Assembly: GCF_022163125.1 (NCBI RefSeq)
Contig: NZ_CP091881.1
Span: forward strand, 1,488,001 to 1,552,000
Direction of reading: 5' to 3'
Length of the DNA stretch: 64,000 nt
Origin: Paenibacillus sp. HWE-109
Lineage (GTDB): Bacteria; Bacillota; Bacilli; Paenibacillales; NBRC-103111
The notes under the pieces are model-generated. The model saw only the letters and a program-made list of their open reading frames with translations. It made no database searches and was not told the DNA's origin. Of the stretch, positions 27,338 to 36,533 are shown piece by piece (position 1 is the stretch's first letter; every line of letters starts with the position of its first letter). Made by a program: the position numbers and the translations under genes.

Positions 27338-27658
27338 GCGAAACACCTCCTTATCAACAATTTCCGATTTGTTCCTAGCTGTTATGGTTCAGTGTACGTG
27401 AGCCGTTTATCTTAGGGATGGACTAATCGTCTGTTACCGTTGGGTCATATCCTATTTTTGGGAAGAATAGGTTGGTGTTAGGGTGACGGTTCCGTCATTA
27501 AGGATCTAACAGAGGAGAGAAGCGCCTTTTTAAGTTTGGTAAACAACAACAACATCACATTCTATGATAAAGTAGGATAAATGAATGAAGATGATATCTT
27601 CGCAAAAAGGTATCGAATCCATCGACGTCAGATGCTATCGAATGGGAAGTGACCTAAT

Positions 27659-29065
27659 GTGATTCCGCTTCGCTTTAAGGCTCGAAGCCATGCTATGTTG
27701 AACAAATATCTTACAGGGGAATCCATTGATTACCGACAGGTGATATCGTTGTTTTTCCCAATTCTTATCGATCAAGCCTTCCTAGTTGGTCTAAGTTTGG
27801 TGAACACTGCTATGATCAGTTCGTCGGGTGTGGCGGCAGTCAGCGCAGTGAGTATGGTTGATTCGCTCAATCTCTTGCTGGTTAACGTTTTCGTTGCTTT
27901 GGCGACCGGGGGCACAGTGGTGGTGGCACAATACAAGGGCAGCGGGAATGATAAAATGGTTTCCAAGGCGGCAGCAGCTTCGGTAACTACTGTGACTTTA
28001 CTGGGGCTAATCTTGAGTTTGTTTGTTCTCTTATTTTATCATCCGATTCTGAAGTTTCTTTTCGGTACGGCGGATCCAGAGGTGTTCACCCATGCGGGCA
28101 CTTATCTGGTAGGAAGCGGCTTATCTTACCTCGGTATTGCCTTCAAGGAAGCCGTTAACGGGGCACTTAGGGGAATCGGGAAAACCCGAGTGACCTTGGG
28201 GTTGTCCTTGATTATGAACCTTACATACGTACTTCTGAACTTTATATTCGTTCATTTCATGGATATGGGGGTTCTAGGCTTAAGTGTGGCTGTGAATATT
28301 TCCCGCTATTTGGCTGCGGGTTGCGCACTGTACTACTTGCTCCGTCTGGATGCCAACCTGCGAATTCAACTTAAGGACTTGCTGGACTGGAATTTCTCGA
28401 TGTTCAAGAAAATCATGTTTATCGGGCTGCCGTTTGCCGCGGAGCAGGTATTTTTTAATGGTGGTAAAATGTTAACCCAAATCTACATCGTTAGCTTAGG
28501 CACGTATGCGATTGCAACGAATGCGATCAGTTCGGTTTTCGCTATGCTCTTGCAAATCCCCTCAATCGCTTTGTCAACAGCCTTGGTCACAGTGGTTGGG
28601 CAGTGCATAGGGAGGGGCAGTATACAGGATGCCCGCAAATTTACGAGGTCGTTTCTATGGCTATCGTCGGGCTCGCTGGTTCTAACAGGCTTGCTGCTGC
28701 TCCCGTTCTTCAAGCCTCTCGTAAGTCTGTTCCACCCGCCAGCGGAAATTATGGACGATCTGTACCTGATTATGCTGGTTAATATGCTCGTCCAAATCCC
28801 TCTATGGTCGATCAGTTTTCTGCTGCCTGGGGCGCTGCGAGCTGCAGGTGATTCTCGGTTCACCTCCATTACGGCGATGTTGACTATGTGGTTGTTTCGC
28901 GTCGTTCTCGGCTATGTTTTTGGTATCACGCTGGGCTACGGAGTGTTCGGTGTGTGGGCGGCTATGCAATTGGAGTGGGGTGTGCGCGGGGCGATTTTCC
29001 TATGGCGTTATCGCGGAGAGGGATGGTACAAGCATCGTCTGGTAGATGCAGCGAGCAAGAAATAA
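27659..29065 (+). CDS. MATE family multidrug/Na+ or H+ antiporter
   Basis: Twelve-helix exporter of the MATE family, 468 residues, which expels drugs or metabolites in exchange for cations. The two-fold repeat is visible: PILIDQAFLVGLSLVNTAMIS in the first half and LPFAAEQVFFNGGKMLTQIYI in the second. The GTG start at 27659 lacks a strong ribosome site (GGGAAGTGACC upstream), and ATG 27695 is an alternative. The response regulator 92 bp downstream may control it. Bases 27347-27658 before it contain only a small TGACGG/CCGTCA hairpin at about 27483. Confidence 0.92.
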   Translation: MIPLRFKARSHAMLNKYLTGESIDYRQVISLFFPILIDQAFLVGLSLVNTAMISSSGVAAVSAVSMVDSLNLLLVNVFVALATGGTVVVAQYKGSGNDKMVSKAAAASVTTVTLLGLILSLFVLLFYHPILKFLFGTADPEVFTHAGTYLVGSGLSYLGIAFKEAVNGALRGIGKTRVTLGLSLIMNLTYVLLNFIFVHFMDMGVLGLSVAVNISRYLAAGCALYYLLRLDANLRIQLKDLLDWNFSMFKKIMFIGLPFAAEQVFFNGGKMLTQIYIVSLGTYAIATNAISSVFAMLLQIPSIALSTALVTVVGQCIGRGSIQDARKFTRSFLWLSSGSLVLTGLLLLPFFKPLVSLFHPPAEIMDDLYLIMLVNMLVQIPLWSISFLLPGALRAAGDSRFTSITAMLTMWLFRVVLGYVFGITLGYGVFGVWAAMQLEWGVRGAIFLWRYRGEGWYKHRLVDAASKK

Positions 29066-29157
29066 GGGGATAACAGCTTGTCCATTCTGTTCAATTATCA
29101 ACCCTTGCAGTATGATGGGTTTACATGTTTATATTGGAAAAAGGAGTTCATAGTGCA

Positions 29158-29838
29158 ATGAACAACATACTTATTGTGGATGATGATGCCAACATCCGCG
29201 AGCTGATGAGTTTCTTTCTACAGAATGATGGATTTGACGTTATTGAGGCGGAGAACGGAGAGGAAGCACTCTCGGTGATGGAGAGAACGGATATCAATCT
29301 CGTCATTCTTGATATCATGATGCCGCTTATGGACGGCTGGGATTTGTGCAAGGAGATCCGGAGTCGAGATCCTCATATCCTGCTCTTAATGGTTACGGCC
29401 AAAGGGGAGTCAGGGCATAGGGTAAAAGGATTTCAGTTGGGAACGGATGACTACCTGGCGAAGCCGTTCGATCCGGTGGAGCTTGTGCTGCGAGTGAAAG
29501 CACTGTTGAAGCGCTCCCGGATTTCCTTCTCCAAGGTCATACAGCTGGGTGAAATTCTGTTGAACCTTGACACCTACAGAGTTGTGCGCGGAGACGAAGA
29601 ACAAGCGCTGCCACTAAAAGAATTCGAGCTATTGTTCAAGCTAGCCAGCCATCCAGGGCAAATTTTCACACGGGAGCTGCTGATCACTCAAATATGGGGA
29701 ATGGACTACGAAGGTGATGACAGGACCGTGGACGTGCATATCAAGAGGCTGAGGGAAAGGTTTGCCGGCGACAAAAAGCATTTTCACATTGAAACGGCAC
29801 GCGGCCTAGGCTATAGGCTTGTGGTTAACTCGGGATGA
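29158..29838 (+). CDS. OmpR-family response regulator
   Basis: DNA-binding regulator, 226 residues: receiver domain with Asp52 (VILDIMMPLMDGW) and Lys at KPFDP, and a C-terminal winged helix (LPLKEFELLFKL, GDDRTVDVHIKRLRERF). ATG 29158 is chosen because the receiver begins MNNILIVDDD; AAAAGGAG lies 12 bases upstream, a slightly long spacing. Its stop overlaps the kinase start (ATGA), so the pair is translationally coupled. Confidence 0.95.
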   Translation: MNNILIVDDDANIRELMSFFLQNDGFDVIEAENGEEALSVMERTDINLVILDIMMPLMDGWDLCKEIRSRDPHILLLMVTAKGESGHRVKGFQLGTDDYLAKPFDPVELVLRVKALLKRSRISFSKVIQLGEILLNLDTYRVVRGDEEQALPLKEFELLFKLASHPGQIFTRELLITQIWGMDYEGDDRTVDVHIKRLRERFAGDKKHFHIETARGLGYRLVVNSG

Positions 29839-31193
29839 AGAGCTTATATGTCCGTATCGTGCTTACATTTCTTGCTGCTATTGTCATTGGCTTGATCTCT
29901 GCCTTCCTGCTCGGGGTCGCCATATTCCAAAAAGAGTTAAATGATATCGGACAGAACGATATGATCGCTGTAGGCGAGAACATTGTAGGGCTTTATGAAC
30001 AAACAAAACCTGAAGACTTGGATGCGTTCATGACGAAAGCTTCCCAGTTGACCATGTACCCGATTCAATTGTATTCTGCCTCAGGCCAAATGAAAGCCTA
30101 TGGCCAGAATTATCAAGGCCAAGTGGTTACTGTCGCCACGGAATCCATCGATCAAGTTCTGGGAGGCGGGCACTATCGATCCAAAGTGAAAGTAGAAGGG
30201 GCGGTCTATGTCGGGCTTCCGTTTTCTTTTGAAGGTAAGAACTTTGCCCTGTTTTTGCTGTCTTCTACCCAAAATGAGAAGGCTATTATCCGGTTATTAA
30301 TAACGATTCTATTACTCGTGCTTGTTATAGGAAGCTTATGTATTCTTATTGCAGCCAGATTTCTGGTGAAGCCGCTTCAAGCATTGACGAAAGCGACCAA
30401 ACGACTCGCCAAGGGCGATTTTGATGTGGAATTAAAGATGAAGCGCAAAGATGAGTTGGGGATTCTTGCTCAAAGTTTTAATGAGACGGCCCGGGAACTC
30501 AAGCAGTTAGAGATGATGCGTCAGGATTTCGTTTCGAATGTCTCCCATGAGATTCAATCGCCGTTAACTTCCATCTCGGGCTTCGCGAAAGCACTCAAGC
30601 TTGATCATCTGGTTACTGCGAAGAATCGGGAGCGATATTTGGATATCATCCTTAGGGAAAGCGATAGATTGTCCAGACTCAGCGATAATCTACTCAAGCT
30701 TTCTTCCCTCGAATCCAAGCACCATCCTTTTGTGGCAAAAACGTTCAATCTGGACGAACAAATCAGGCAGGTTGTCGTCTCTTGCGAGCCGCTGTGGTCA
30801 ACCAAAAACATTCGCATTGACCTGAGGCTTCCCGTAGCTTCCAAAATTACGGCTGATCCCGATCAGCTGAATCAAGTATGGATGAACCTGCTTGGGAATA
30901 GCATCAAATTCACGCCCGATGGCGGAAAGATCGGTATCGAGCTCCTCGCACACAGTCATACCTATACGGTTGTGATCAAGGATTCCGGGATAGGTATTAC
31001 GCCGGACGCGTTAACCCATATTTTTGTGCGGTTTTACAAAACGGATAGCTCGCGCAACAGCATGGGCAGCGGCCTCGGCCTCGCGATCGTGAAGCAAATT
31101 ATTGCTCTCCATCACGGAAATATCGAAGTGGAAAGCGCAGTCGGGCAAGGCACGATGTTCACCATAAATCTGCCAAACACTGCGCCTGATTAG
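29835..31193 (+). CDS. Sensor histidine kinase, partner of the OmpR-type regulator
   Basis: Membrane kinase of 452 residues: helix at about 7-29, short extracellular domain to about 150, helix at about 153-175, HAMP (to about 230), HisKA with His238 in VSHEIQSPLTS, and HATPase_c (NLLGNSIKFTPDGG, DSGIGI, GSGLGLAIVKQI). The MATE transporter upstream is the nearest possible target, suggesting a response to a toxic compound or envelope stress; this is inference. Confidence 0.95.
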   Translation: MKSLYVRIVLTFLAAIVIGLISAFLLGVAIFQKELNDIGQNDMIAVGENIVGLYEQTKPEDLDAFMTKASQLTMYPIQLYSASGQMKAYGQNYQGQVVTVATESIDQVLGGGHYRSKVKVEGAVYVGLPFSFEGKNFALFLLSSTQNEKAIIRLLITILLLVLVIGSLCILIAARFLVKPLQALTKATKRLAKGDFDVELKMKRKDELGILAQSFNETARELKQLEMMRQDFVSNVSHEIQSPLTSISGFAKALKLDHLVTAKNRERYLDIILRESDRLSRLSDNLLKLSSLESKHHPFVAKTFNLDEQIRQVVVSCEPLWSTKNIRIDLRLPVASKITADPDQLNQVWMNLLGNSIKFTPDGGKIGIELLAHSHTYTVVIKDSGIGITPDALTHIFVRFYKTDSSRNSMGSGLGLAIVKQIIALHHGNIEVESAVGQGTMFTINLPNTAPD

Positions 31194-31205
31194 ATGTATA
31201 AGAAC

Positions 31206-31250
31206 AAGGCTGCCTCAAAAGGTTGAAAAACCGGAGAGACAGCCTTTATT
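31206..31250 (+). terminator. Terminator after the kinase
   Basis: AAGGCTG and CAGCCTT arms flank a long, partly paired loop, followed by TATTTGTTTT, 12 bp after the stop. Confidence 0.65.
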
Positions 31251-31299
31251 TGTTTTGGCGTGAGCGCGGAGTTGCTCCAGCTTCCTCACGCTGACGTAA

Positions 31300-31478
31300 G
31301 GGAACTACGGTGCGCTATTCTAGCCAAAAGTATCATTGTCGGGAGGTTGAGGGAACTACAGTACGTTATTTTGTTGTTTCATGGAAATTTCGGCGCTTTT
31401 GATGGAAATAAGACCCTGTAGTTCCGCTATACCCCTCGCGACCCTACTTTTCGTCTACTTAGCGTCCCCTAGTTCCCT
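31300..31478 (+). repeat. Family A intergenic repeat, copy 3
   Basis: Same plan as copies 1 and 2 (GGGAACTACGGTGCGCTATT left, CTTAGCGTCCCCTAGTTCCC right) and the same inner GGGAACTACAGTACGTTATTTT and CCTGTAGTTCCGCTAT, but with many substitutions. Non-coding. Confidence 0.8.
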
Positions 31479-31636
31479 TACTAGGTTTTGCCGCTAAGAA
31501 GAGACTGATTTATCAGGGTGGCGAAGCCATTTTTCTCATGTCAGAATTTATATGGAAAGCGCCCATCGTGTTCATGCTCTGTTCATATTTCTTTTTTAAG
31601 CTTAAAAAAATAAGCTTCGAAGAGAAGGAGATGCCT

Positions 31637-33334
31637 ATGAGCTATTTTGGAGATGTAATTCAATCATTCAGATGGTTTACTATGTATGATCTGATACTAT
31701 TAGCCATCAATATGATCATTCTAATCTGGTATGCTGTCCCTATTCAAAGGTATATGCGATGGTTTGATTTTATGCCTAGTTTGAGCCTTCTTGTGGCTAT
31801 CGCAAGTGTGTTAAGCGGCGATACGTCACTGCTGGCGATAGTGCTGTACGTCTTGACCGCGATACTTTTCCTATGCACTTTCAAGAAAATTTATAAACCG
31901 ATCTATCGCATCGCCGTACCCAAGCACAGAATTGTAAGAGCCGTCTTATGTCTAGCTGGTGTCATCCCGCTTATCTTCGTTTGGATGATTGCCGGCGAGG
32001 TACGCTTTAATCCGGTTAGTCATTTCAGTGAAATGAGCTATTCCCAAGCCTTTGTACAATTAAATGAGCGGCTATCCAAAGAGTATCCTTTCGGGGATTG
32101 GAAAAAGATAGACTGGAATGAAATGGAAAATAAATATGAACCCCTTTTTGTAAAAGCTGAGCAAGAAAAGAACAAAGATTTATACTATAAAACGTTAAGA
32201 ACGTACCTTTTTTCACTGCGAGACGGACATGTCAAAATTATGAATGAGCAATTGTACGAAGACAATCCCGTTTTCAAACAAGAAGTTGGCGGTAGTGTGG
32301 GGATTAGTACGATTCAATTGGATCAAGGCAAGGTATACGTTAATTTGCTAGTGGCAGGCAGTCCGGCTGATAAAAGCGGCATCCAGCTTGGTGCGGAGAT
32401 CCTGTCCTGGGATGGAAGAGATGTTCAGGAAGCCTACCGCTCAACCTACTGGAGCGAAAGCCCGATGGCTACGGAGGGTGATCAGCTTATTAATCAGGGT
32501 AGATTTATGACAAGAACGGCTATTGATAAAGATATCGAGGTTGCCTATAAAAACAAGGGTGATCATGAGATAAAAAAAGTAACCTTAAGGGCCTATGATG
32601 ACCAGTTTGAGACGCTCAAGAAAACAAAAGTGAAATTGGTTAAAACGGATGCCCCCGTGGAAGGAAAAGTTCTAAGTAACGGATACGGTTATGTGAAAAT
32701 CAGATATTTACTGCCAAGTGAGTCCATGGCTCATCCGGATAAAGTGTTGGGAGACATCTTGAAAGGGTTTCAGGAAAAGCAAATAAAAGGCTTGATTATT
32801 GATGTTCGGGACAATCCAGGGGGGAGTGATGACCTTGTTGCTGCGATGGCCGGTTATTTCGTGAATAAGCCTAAATTTTATGAATATGTAAGTTACTACA
32901 GTCGAATGACCGGGAAATTTGAAATCAATACTAGTGAAACGCGGACAATACAACCCGCGGAGCCTTACTATGGCGGCAAGCTAGCCATTATCATCAATCA
33001 ACGGACAGGAAGTTCAGGAGAAGGTTTGCCGATTCTGGCAAAAGGCTTGCCCAATGTGCAAATTGTTGGTTTTACCTCTACCAATGGTTCATTCGGGGTT
33101 GTCTCCAATCCTATACAAGTTGAAATGCCGGAGGGGTACGTCGTGCAATTCCCGGACGGCCGATCGCTGAATGCAGATAAAGCGATTCAAGGGGACAGTG
33201 ATGATCAAGGGAAAGGCGGAGCGATTCCAGATATTCGAATTCCATTAAATGAGCAAACTTTCGAACAAAAGGTTGTTCAAGGGCAGGATGTCGAGCTGAA
33301 TTATGCGATTCAAGCCTTGGAGAACATGAAGTGA
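31637..33334 (+). CDS. Membrane-bound S41 family (C-terminal processing type) peptidase
   Basis: Predicted serine protease, 565 residues from ATG 31637 (GAAGGAGA 6 bases upstream). Several N-terminal membrane helices (to about 150), a helical stretch, a PDZ-like domain (GGSVGISTIQLDQGKV through SPADKSGIQLGAEILSWDG) and the S41 core with GLIIDVRDNPGG and the probable catalytic Ser in RTGSSGEGLP. Catalytic Lys is not obvious. The frame also starts at ATG 31538, which would add an extra hydrophobic segment but has no ribosome site. Substrate unknown; it stands alone. Confidence 0.82.
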   Translation: MSYFGDVIQSFRWFTMYDLILLAINMIILIWYAVPIQRYMRWFDFMPSLSLLVAIASVLSGDTSLLAIVLYVLTAILFLCTFKKIYKPIYRIAVPKHRIVRAVLCLAGVIPLIFVWMIAGEVRFNPVSHFSEMSYSQAFVQLNERLSKEYPFGDWKKIDWNEMENKYEPLFVKAEQEKNKDLYYKTLRTYLFSLRDGHVKIMNEQLYEDNPVFKQEVGGSVGISTIQLDQGKVYVNLLVAGSPADKSGIQLGAEILSWDGRDVQEAYRSTYWSESPMATEGDQLINQGRFMTRTAIDKDIEVAYKNKGDHEIKKVTLRAYDDQFETLKKTKVKLVKTDAPVEGKVLSNGYGYVKIRYLLPSESMAHPDKVLGDILKGFQEKQIKGLIIDVRDNPGGSDDLVAAMAGYFVNKPKFYEYVSYYSRMTGKFEINTSETRTIQPAEPYYGGKLAIIINQRTGSSGEGLPILAKGLPNVQIVGFTSTNGSFGVVSNPIQVEMPEGYVVQFPDGRSLNADKAIQGDSDDQGKGGAIPDIRIPLNEQTFEQKVVQGQDVELNYAIQALENMK

Positions 33335-33342
33335 TGTGAAGC

Positions 33343-33389
33343 GAGGCTGCCTGGTCAAGTCGATTCCACGACTTCATCCAGGCAGCCTC
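33343..33389. terminator. Bidirectional terminator between convergent genes
   Basis: GAGGCTGCCTGG and CCAGGCAGCCTC are perfect 12-base arms, with a second inner pairing AAGTCG/CGACTT. It serves the plus-strand protease and the minus-strand MFS gene. Confidence 0.8.
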
Positions 33390-33413
33390 TATGACGTGTT
33401 CTTATAAGACTCG

Positions 33414-34616
33414 CTAGTACTTCACAGATGGCTTACGCTCTGTTATATAACAAGCAATGCCCAAGATGAGAGCCAGACCGACGAGCACGGCGCCGACCCA
33501 GGGGAGGGCGGTTATGGCTAAATGAGTAATGACCCAACCTCCAATGAAAGCACCAGCGGCATTGCCGAGATTGCCTGCTGAATGGCTGGAGGTAGAAGCA
33601 AGTGCAGGCGCCGCTTTGGCTAGGCTCATAACACGCAGCTGCAGACCTGGGAATACGGCGAAAGAAGCAGCTCCCCACAGAAAGATGGTCACTACGGCAG
33701 CAGTTGGGCTATACATCGTGAAGGTGAAGAGGGTTAGGATGACGCAAGTCGCAAAGTAAATGCCCAGTACGGAAGGCATCAGCTTCCAGTCCGCCAGTTT
33801 GCCGCCAACCATATTGCCGATGGTTACACCACAGCCGAATAGGACCAAAATCCATGTTACGCTATGCTCGGCAAAACCGGTGACTTCCGTAAGCAGTGGT
33901 GTAATATAGGTGAAAATAGTGAAAAGGCCAGCGTTGCCTAGTGCCCCGATCAGCAGATAAATCAGGAGCTTGGGCTTGATTAGTGAAGTAACCTGCTGAA
34001 GGATACTGGCTGGTTTATCTTGCTTCATGGACGGGATAAAGATAAGTATGCCGACCAATGCGATCATTCCCATAATCGAAATAGCGCCAAATGAGGATCG
34101 CCATCCCATGTGCTGGCCGATAAATGTTCCTAGCGGAACGCCAATAATATTGGAAATGGTTAAACCAGCCATCATGATGGAAATTGCTCCGGCACGTTTG
34201 TCCGGGGGGACCAGGGTGGAGGCAATAACAGCCCCAACGCCAAAGAAGGTCCCATGCGTCAAGGCGGTTATTAGGCGGGCGCCCATCATAATCGCATAGT
34301 TGGGAGCGAAAACAGAGATTCCGTTGCCCAGAATAAATAAAACCATGAGCAAACATAATAGTTTCTTTTGTGGGATTCGGTGGGTGAGCACGGTCAATAT
34401 AGGAGCTCCGATGGCTACCCCAAGAGCATACATCGTAATGAGTTGTCCGGCAGTTGAGATACTGACTTCCAAATCCGTCGCGACATTAGGCAGAAGACCC
34501 ATGATGACAAATTCAGTCATGCCAATTGCGAAGGAACCAACGGTTAGAGAAAGCAAAGAGATGGGAAACGCTTTTTTGGATCCTTGATCAGTGGAGATAC
34601 GTTGAGATAACGCCAT
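33414..34616 (-). CDS. MFS transporter (drug/arabinose-efflux type, AraJ/YdhP-like)
   Basis: Twelve-helix major facilitator, 400 residues. The N-terminus SFAIGMTEFVIMGLLPNVA is typical of the AraJ/PbuE/YdhP-type efflux group (DHA1), with LITMYALGVAIGAP as motif. It probably exports small molecules such as drugs or sugars. ATG 34616 opens the gene; an AGAAAGG-type ribosome site lies before it in the minus direction. It is divergent from the alginate-lyase-type gene with 228 bp between them. Confidence 0.93.
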   Translation of the reverse strand: MALSQRISTDQGSKKAFPISLLSLTVGSFAIGMTEFVIMGLLPNVATDLEVSISTAGQLITMYALGVAIGAPILTVLTHRIPQKKLLCLLMVLFILGNGISVFAPNYAIMMGARLITALTHGTFFGVGAVIASTLVPPDKRAGAISIMMAGLTISNIIGVPLGTFIGQHMGWRSSFGAISIMGMIALVGILIFIPSMKQDKPASILQQVTSLIKPKLLIYLLIGALGNAGLFTIFTYITPLLTEVTGFAEHSVTWILVLFGCGVTIGNMVGGKLADWKLMPSVLGIYFATCVILTLFTFTMYSPTAAVVTIFLWGAASFAVFPGLQLRVMSLAKAAPALASTSSHSAGNLGNAAGAFIGGWVITHLAITALPWVGAVLVGLALILGIACYITERKPSVKY

Positions 34617-34784
34617 GGTGTCAATATCAAACCTTTCTGAGATGTTGTATAAATCAATCTAGCATATTAGTGAGGGAATGCATAGACGCGGGAATAACTA
34701 TTATTTTGGTAATCATAATAAATTACCCCATATACACCTTGGAATAATCCATACAAATTTTTTGAAGGAAGAGATAACATGGTT

Positions 34785-34799
34785 TTGAAATCGTTTACA
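34785..34799 (+). promoter_or_regulatory. Perfect cre (CcpA) site upstream of the alginate-lyase-type gene
   Basis: TTGAAATCGTTTACA fits the catabolite-responsive element consensus WTGNAANCGNWWNCW at every position. It lies 46 bp before the start codon and overlaps a plausible TTTACA -35 box, so glucose repression by CcpA is likely. Confidence 0.7.
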
Positions 34800-34844
34800 T
34801 CGTTTTAAAATCTGCATGATTACTATTAAGGGAGTGAACGGAAA

Positions 34845-36350
34845 ATGAGTAGGAAATATTCGCTCAAGCAGGTGGTTGTATCATTTTTATGCGGATCCTT
34901 ATTTTTCTCAGGCATCGGCTTCGCAGCATCGTCATCGACGGACATCAGCTTGAAAAAAGTGAGATTGTTTGTGGATGGAGTAAACAAAAGCGCTCCAAAT
35001 GGCAATTACAATAATCAAGGTGACAAAGTGCCGGAGTCCTTGGTCTATCAGAATACGACCTATGTACCCGTACGAATGGTTGGAGAACTGATGGGCAAGA
35101 ACGTTGAATGGGACACTGCCTGCAGAGCGATCATCATCGGAAGCAAACCCAGTGATGAAGTCAAGAAAGCTGCTTGCAAAGGCACAGAGGCACTCGATGA
35201 TGCTAAGCTGGTTACGCTGGATGCAGCTACCTTGAATGAGGCGAAGAGAAAATATTTGGCGGGAGATCCGCTTATCACACAAAGCGTGAATCAACTGATA
35301 CTAGATGCAGAAGCGGCACTGCAGAAACCCCCGGTGTCGGTGCTGGATAAAACCACGGTGGCTCCTAGCGGCGATAAACATGATTACGTTTCCATCGGAG
35401 TCTATTGGTGGCCGAATCCGAATACGCCAGATGGAAAGCCCTATATTCAGAAAGACGGCCAGCAGAATCCGGAAGTCAATACGAATGCCTTCGACCGGAC
35501 AAACTTCGGTATCACGACGACAGGTATCCGCGCACTTTCTTTAGCTTACTTCTTTACCGAGAACGAAGCTTACGCTGACTACGCATCCAAATTGCTAAGA
35601 ATTTGGTATCTCGACCCTGCGACGCGAATGAACCCAAGTTTAAATTACGGCCAGTCCGTACCAGGCGTGAATGAAGGACGGGCAGCGGGTATTATCGAAA
35701 CCTTGAATATTTTGAACACGCTGGATCCTGCCACGATCTTGAATGGCACGAAGTATTTGTCCAATCAAGATTTGGACAAATTCAAGCAATGGATCGGCAG
35801 CTATATGACGTGGCTGCTCGAAAGCCCGATCGGCACGGATGAACGAAATGCCAAAAACAATCATGGCAATTGGTACGATGCGCAAGTCACTGCCTATGCC
35901 TTATTCAGCGGACACACGGATGTCGCCAAGAAGATTGTCGAAGATAACAAAAAGCGGATTGCTTCACAAATCGCACCAGACGGCAGCATGCCGCTCGAAC
36001 TAGCTAGAACGCGGTCCTTGCACTATTCAACTTACAATATGGAGGCCATGACGATTGTTGCCCGATTAGGCAGCAAAATCGGCATCGATCTCTGGAATTA
36101 CAAGACGGAAGACGGACGCAGTATTCTCAAAGCTATGGAATTCCTGAGTCCCTATATCAGCAAGAAGAAAGAATGGGAATTTGAACAGATCAAAGCCGAG
36201 ACTTTATCTTCAGCGCTCCCAGCTATAACGTCAGCCGCGAGGGCATACAAAAATCCGGAATTCCGATTCATTGCCGAGCAACTATTGAAAGAAAAAGGGG
36301 CATCCGCCCGGGAGAACTTGGTGTTCACACTACCGAGCATATCCCAATAA
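34845..36350 (+). CDS. Secreted alginate lyase family protein with copper amine oxidase N-terminal-like domain
   Basis: Predicted extracellular polysaccharide lyase, 501 residues. Signal peptide (1 to about 28, ending GFAAS), a copper-amine-oxidase N-terminal-like domain (about 33-108; VRLFVDGV, NTTYVPVRMVGELMG), which is a common wall-associated stalk in Paenibacillus, and an alginate-lyase-type alpha/alpha barrel (about 150-480). Likely active-site features are VGVYWWPNP-type VSIGVYWWPNP, NNHGNWYD and the RTRSLHYSTYN segment, which match the family's Asn-His, Tyr and Arg pattern. The true substrate could be another polyuronide. ATG 34845 follows AAGGGAG. Confidence 0.87.
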   Translation: MSRKYSLKQVVVSFLCGSLFFSGIGFAASSSTDISLKKVRLFVDGVNKSAPNGNYNNQGDKVPESLVYQNTTYVPVRMVGELMGKNVEWDTACRAIIIGSKPSDEVKKAACKGTEALDDAKLVTLDAATLNEAKRKYLAGDPLITQSVNQLILDAEAALQKPPVSVLDKTTVAPSGDKHDYVSIGVYWWPNPNTPDGKPYIQKDGQQNPEVNTNAFDRTNFGITTTGIRALSLAYFFTENEAYADYASKLLRIWYLDPATRMNPSLNYGQSVPGVNEGRAAGIIETLNILNTLDPATILNGTKYLSNQDLDKFKQWIGSYMTWLLESPIGTDERNAKNNHGNWYDAQVTAYALFSGHTDVAKKIVEDNKKRIASQIAPDGSMPLELARTRSLHYSTYNMEAMTIVARLGSKIGIDLWNYKTEDGRSILKAMEFLSPYISKKKEWEFEQIKAETLSSALPAITSAARAYKNPEFRFIAEQLLKEKGASARENLVFTLPSISQ

Positions 36351-36378
36351 GGAAGCTAAACTTCTTCTAGGCACACAC

Positions 36379-36420
36379 AAAAGACTGCCCGTGAGTAAAT
36401 TTACTTGCGGGCAGTCTTTT
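36379..36420 (+). terminator. Terminator of the alginate-lyase-type gene
   Basis: AAAAGACTGCCCG and CGGGCAGTCTTTT pair around a 16-base loop, then T-rich sequence. Confidence 0.85.
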
Positions 36421-36533
36421 TCTTTGTTTTGGAGTAAGGGGGAGCACCGTAAAATACGCCAACCAAGCTAAAGATTTTACATGTTCTTAGGCGAGTTCGC
36501 ATAGTAGAATCAACTTAAGATTTCCAGTATCGG

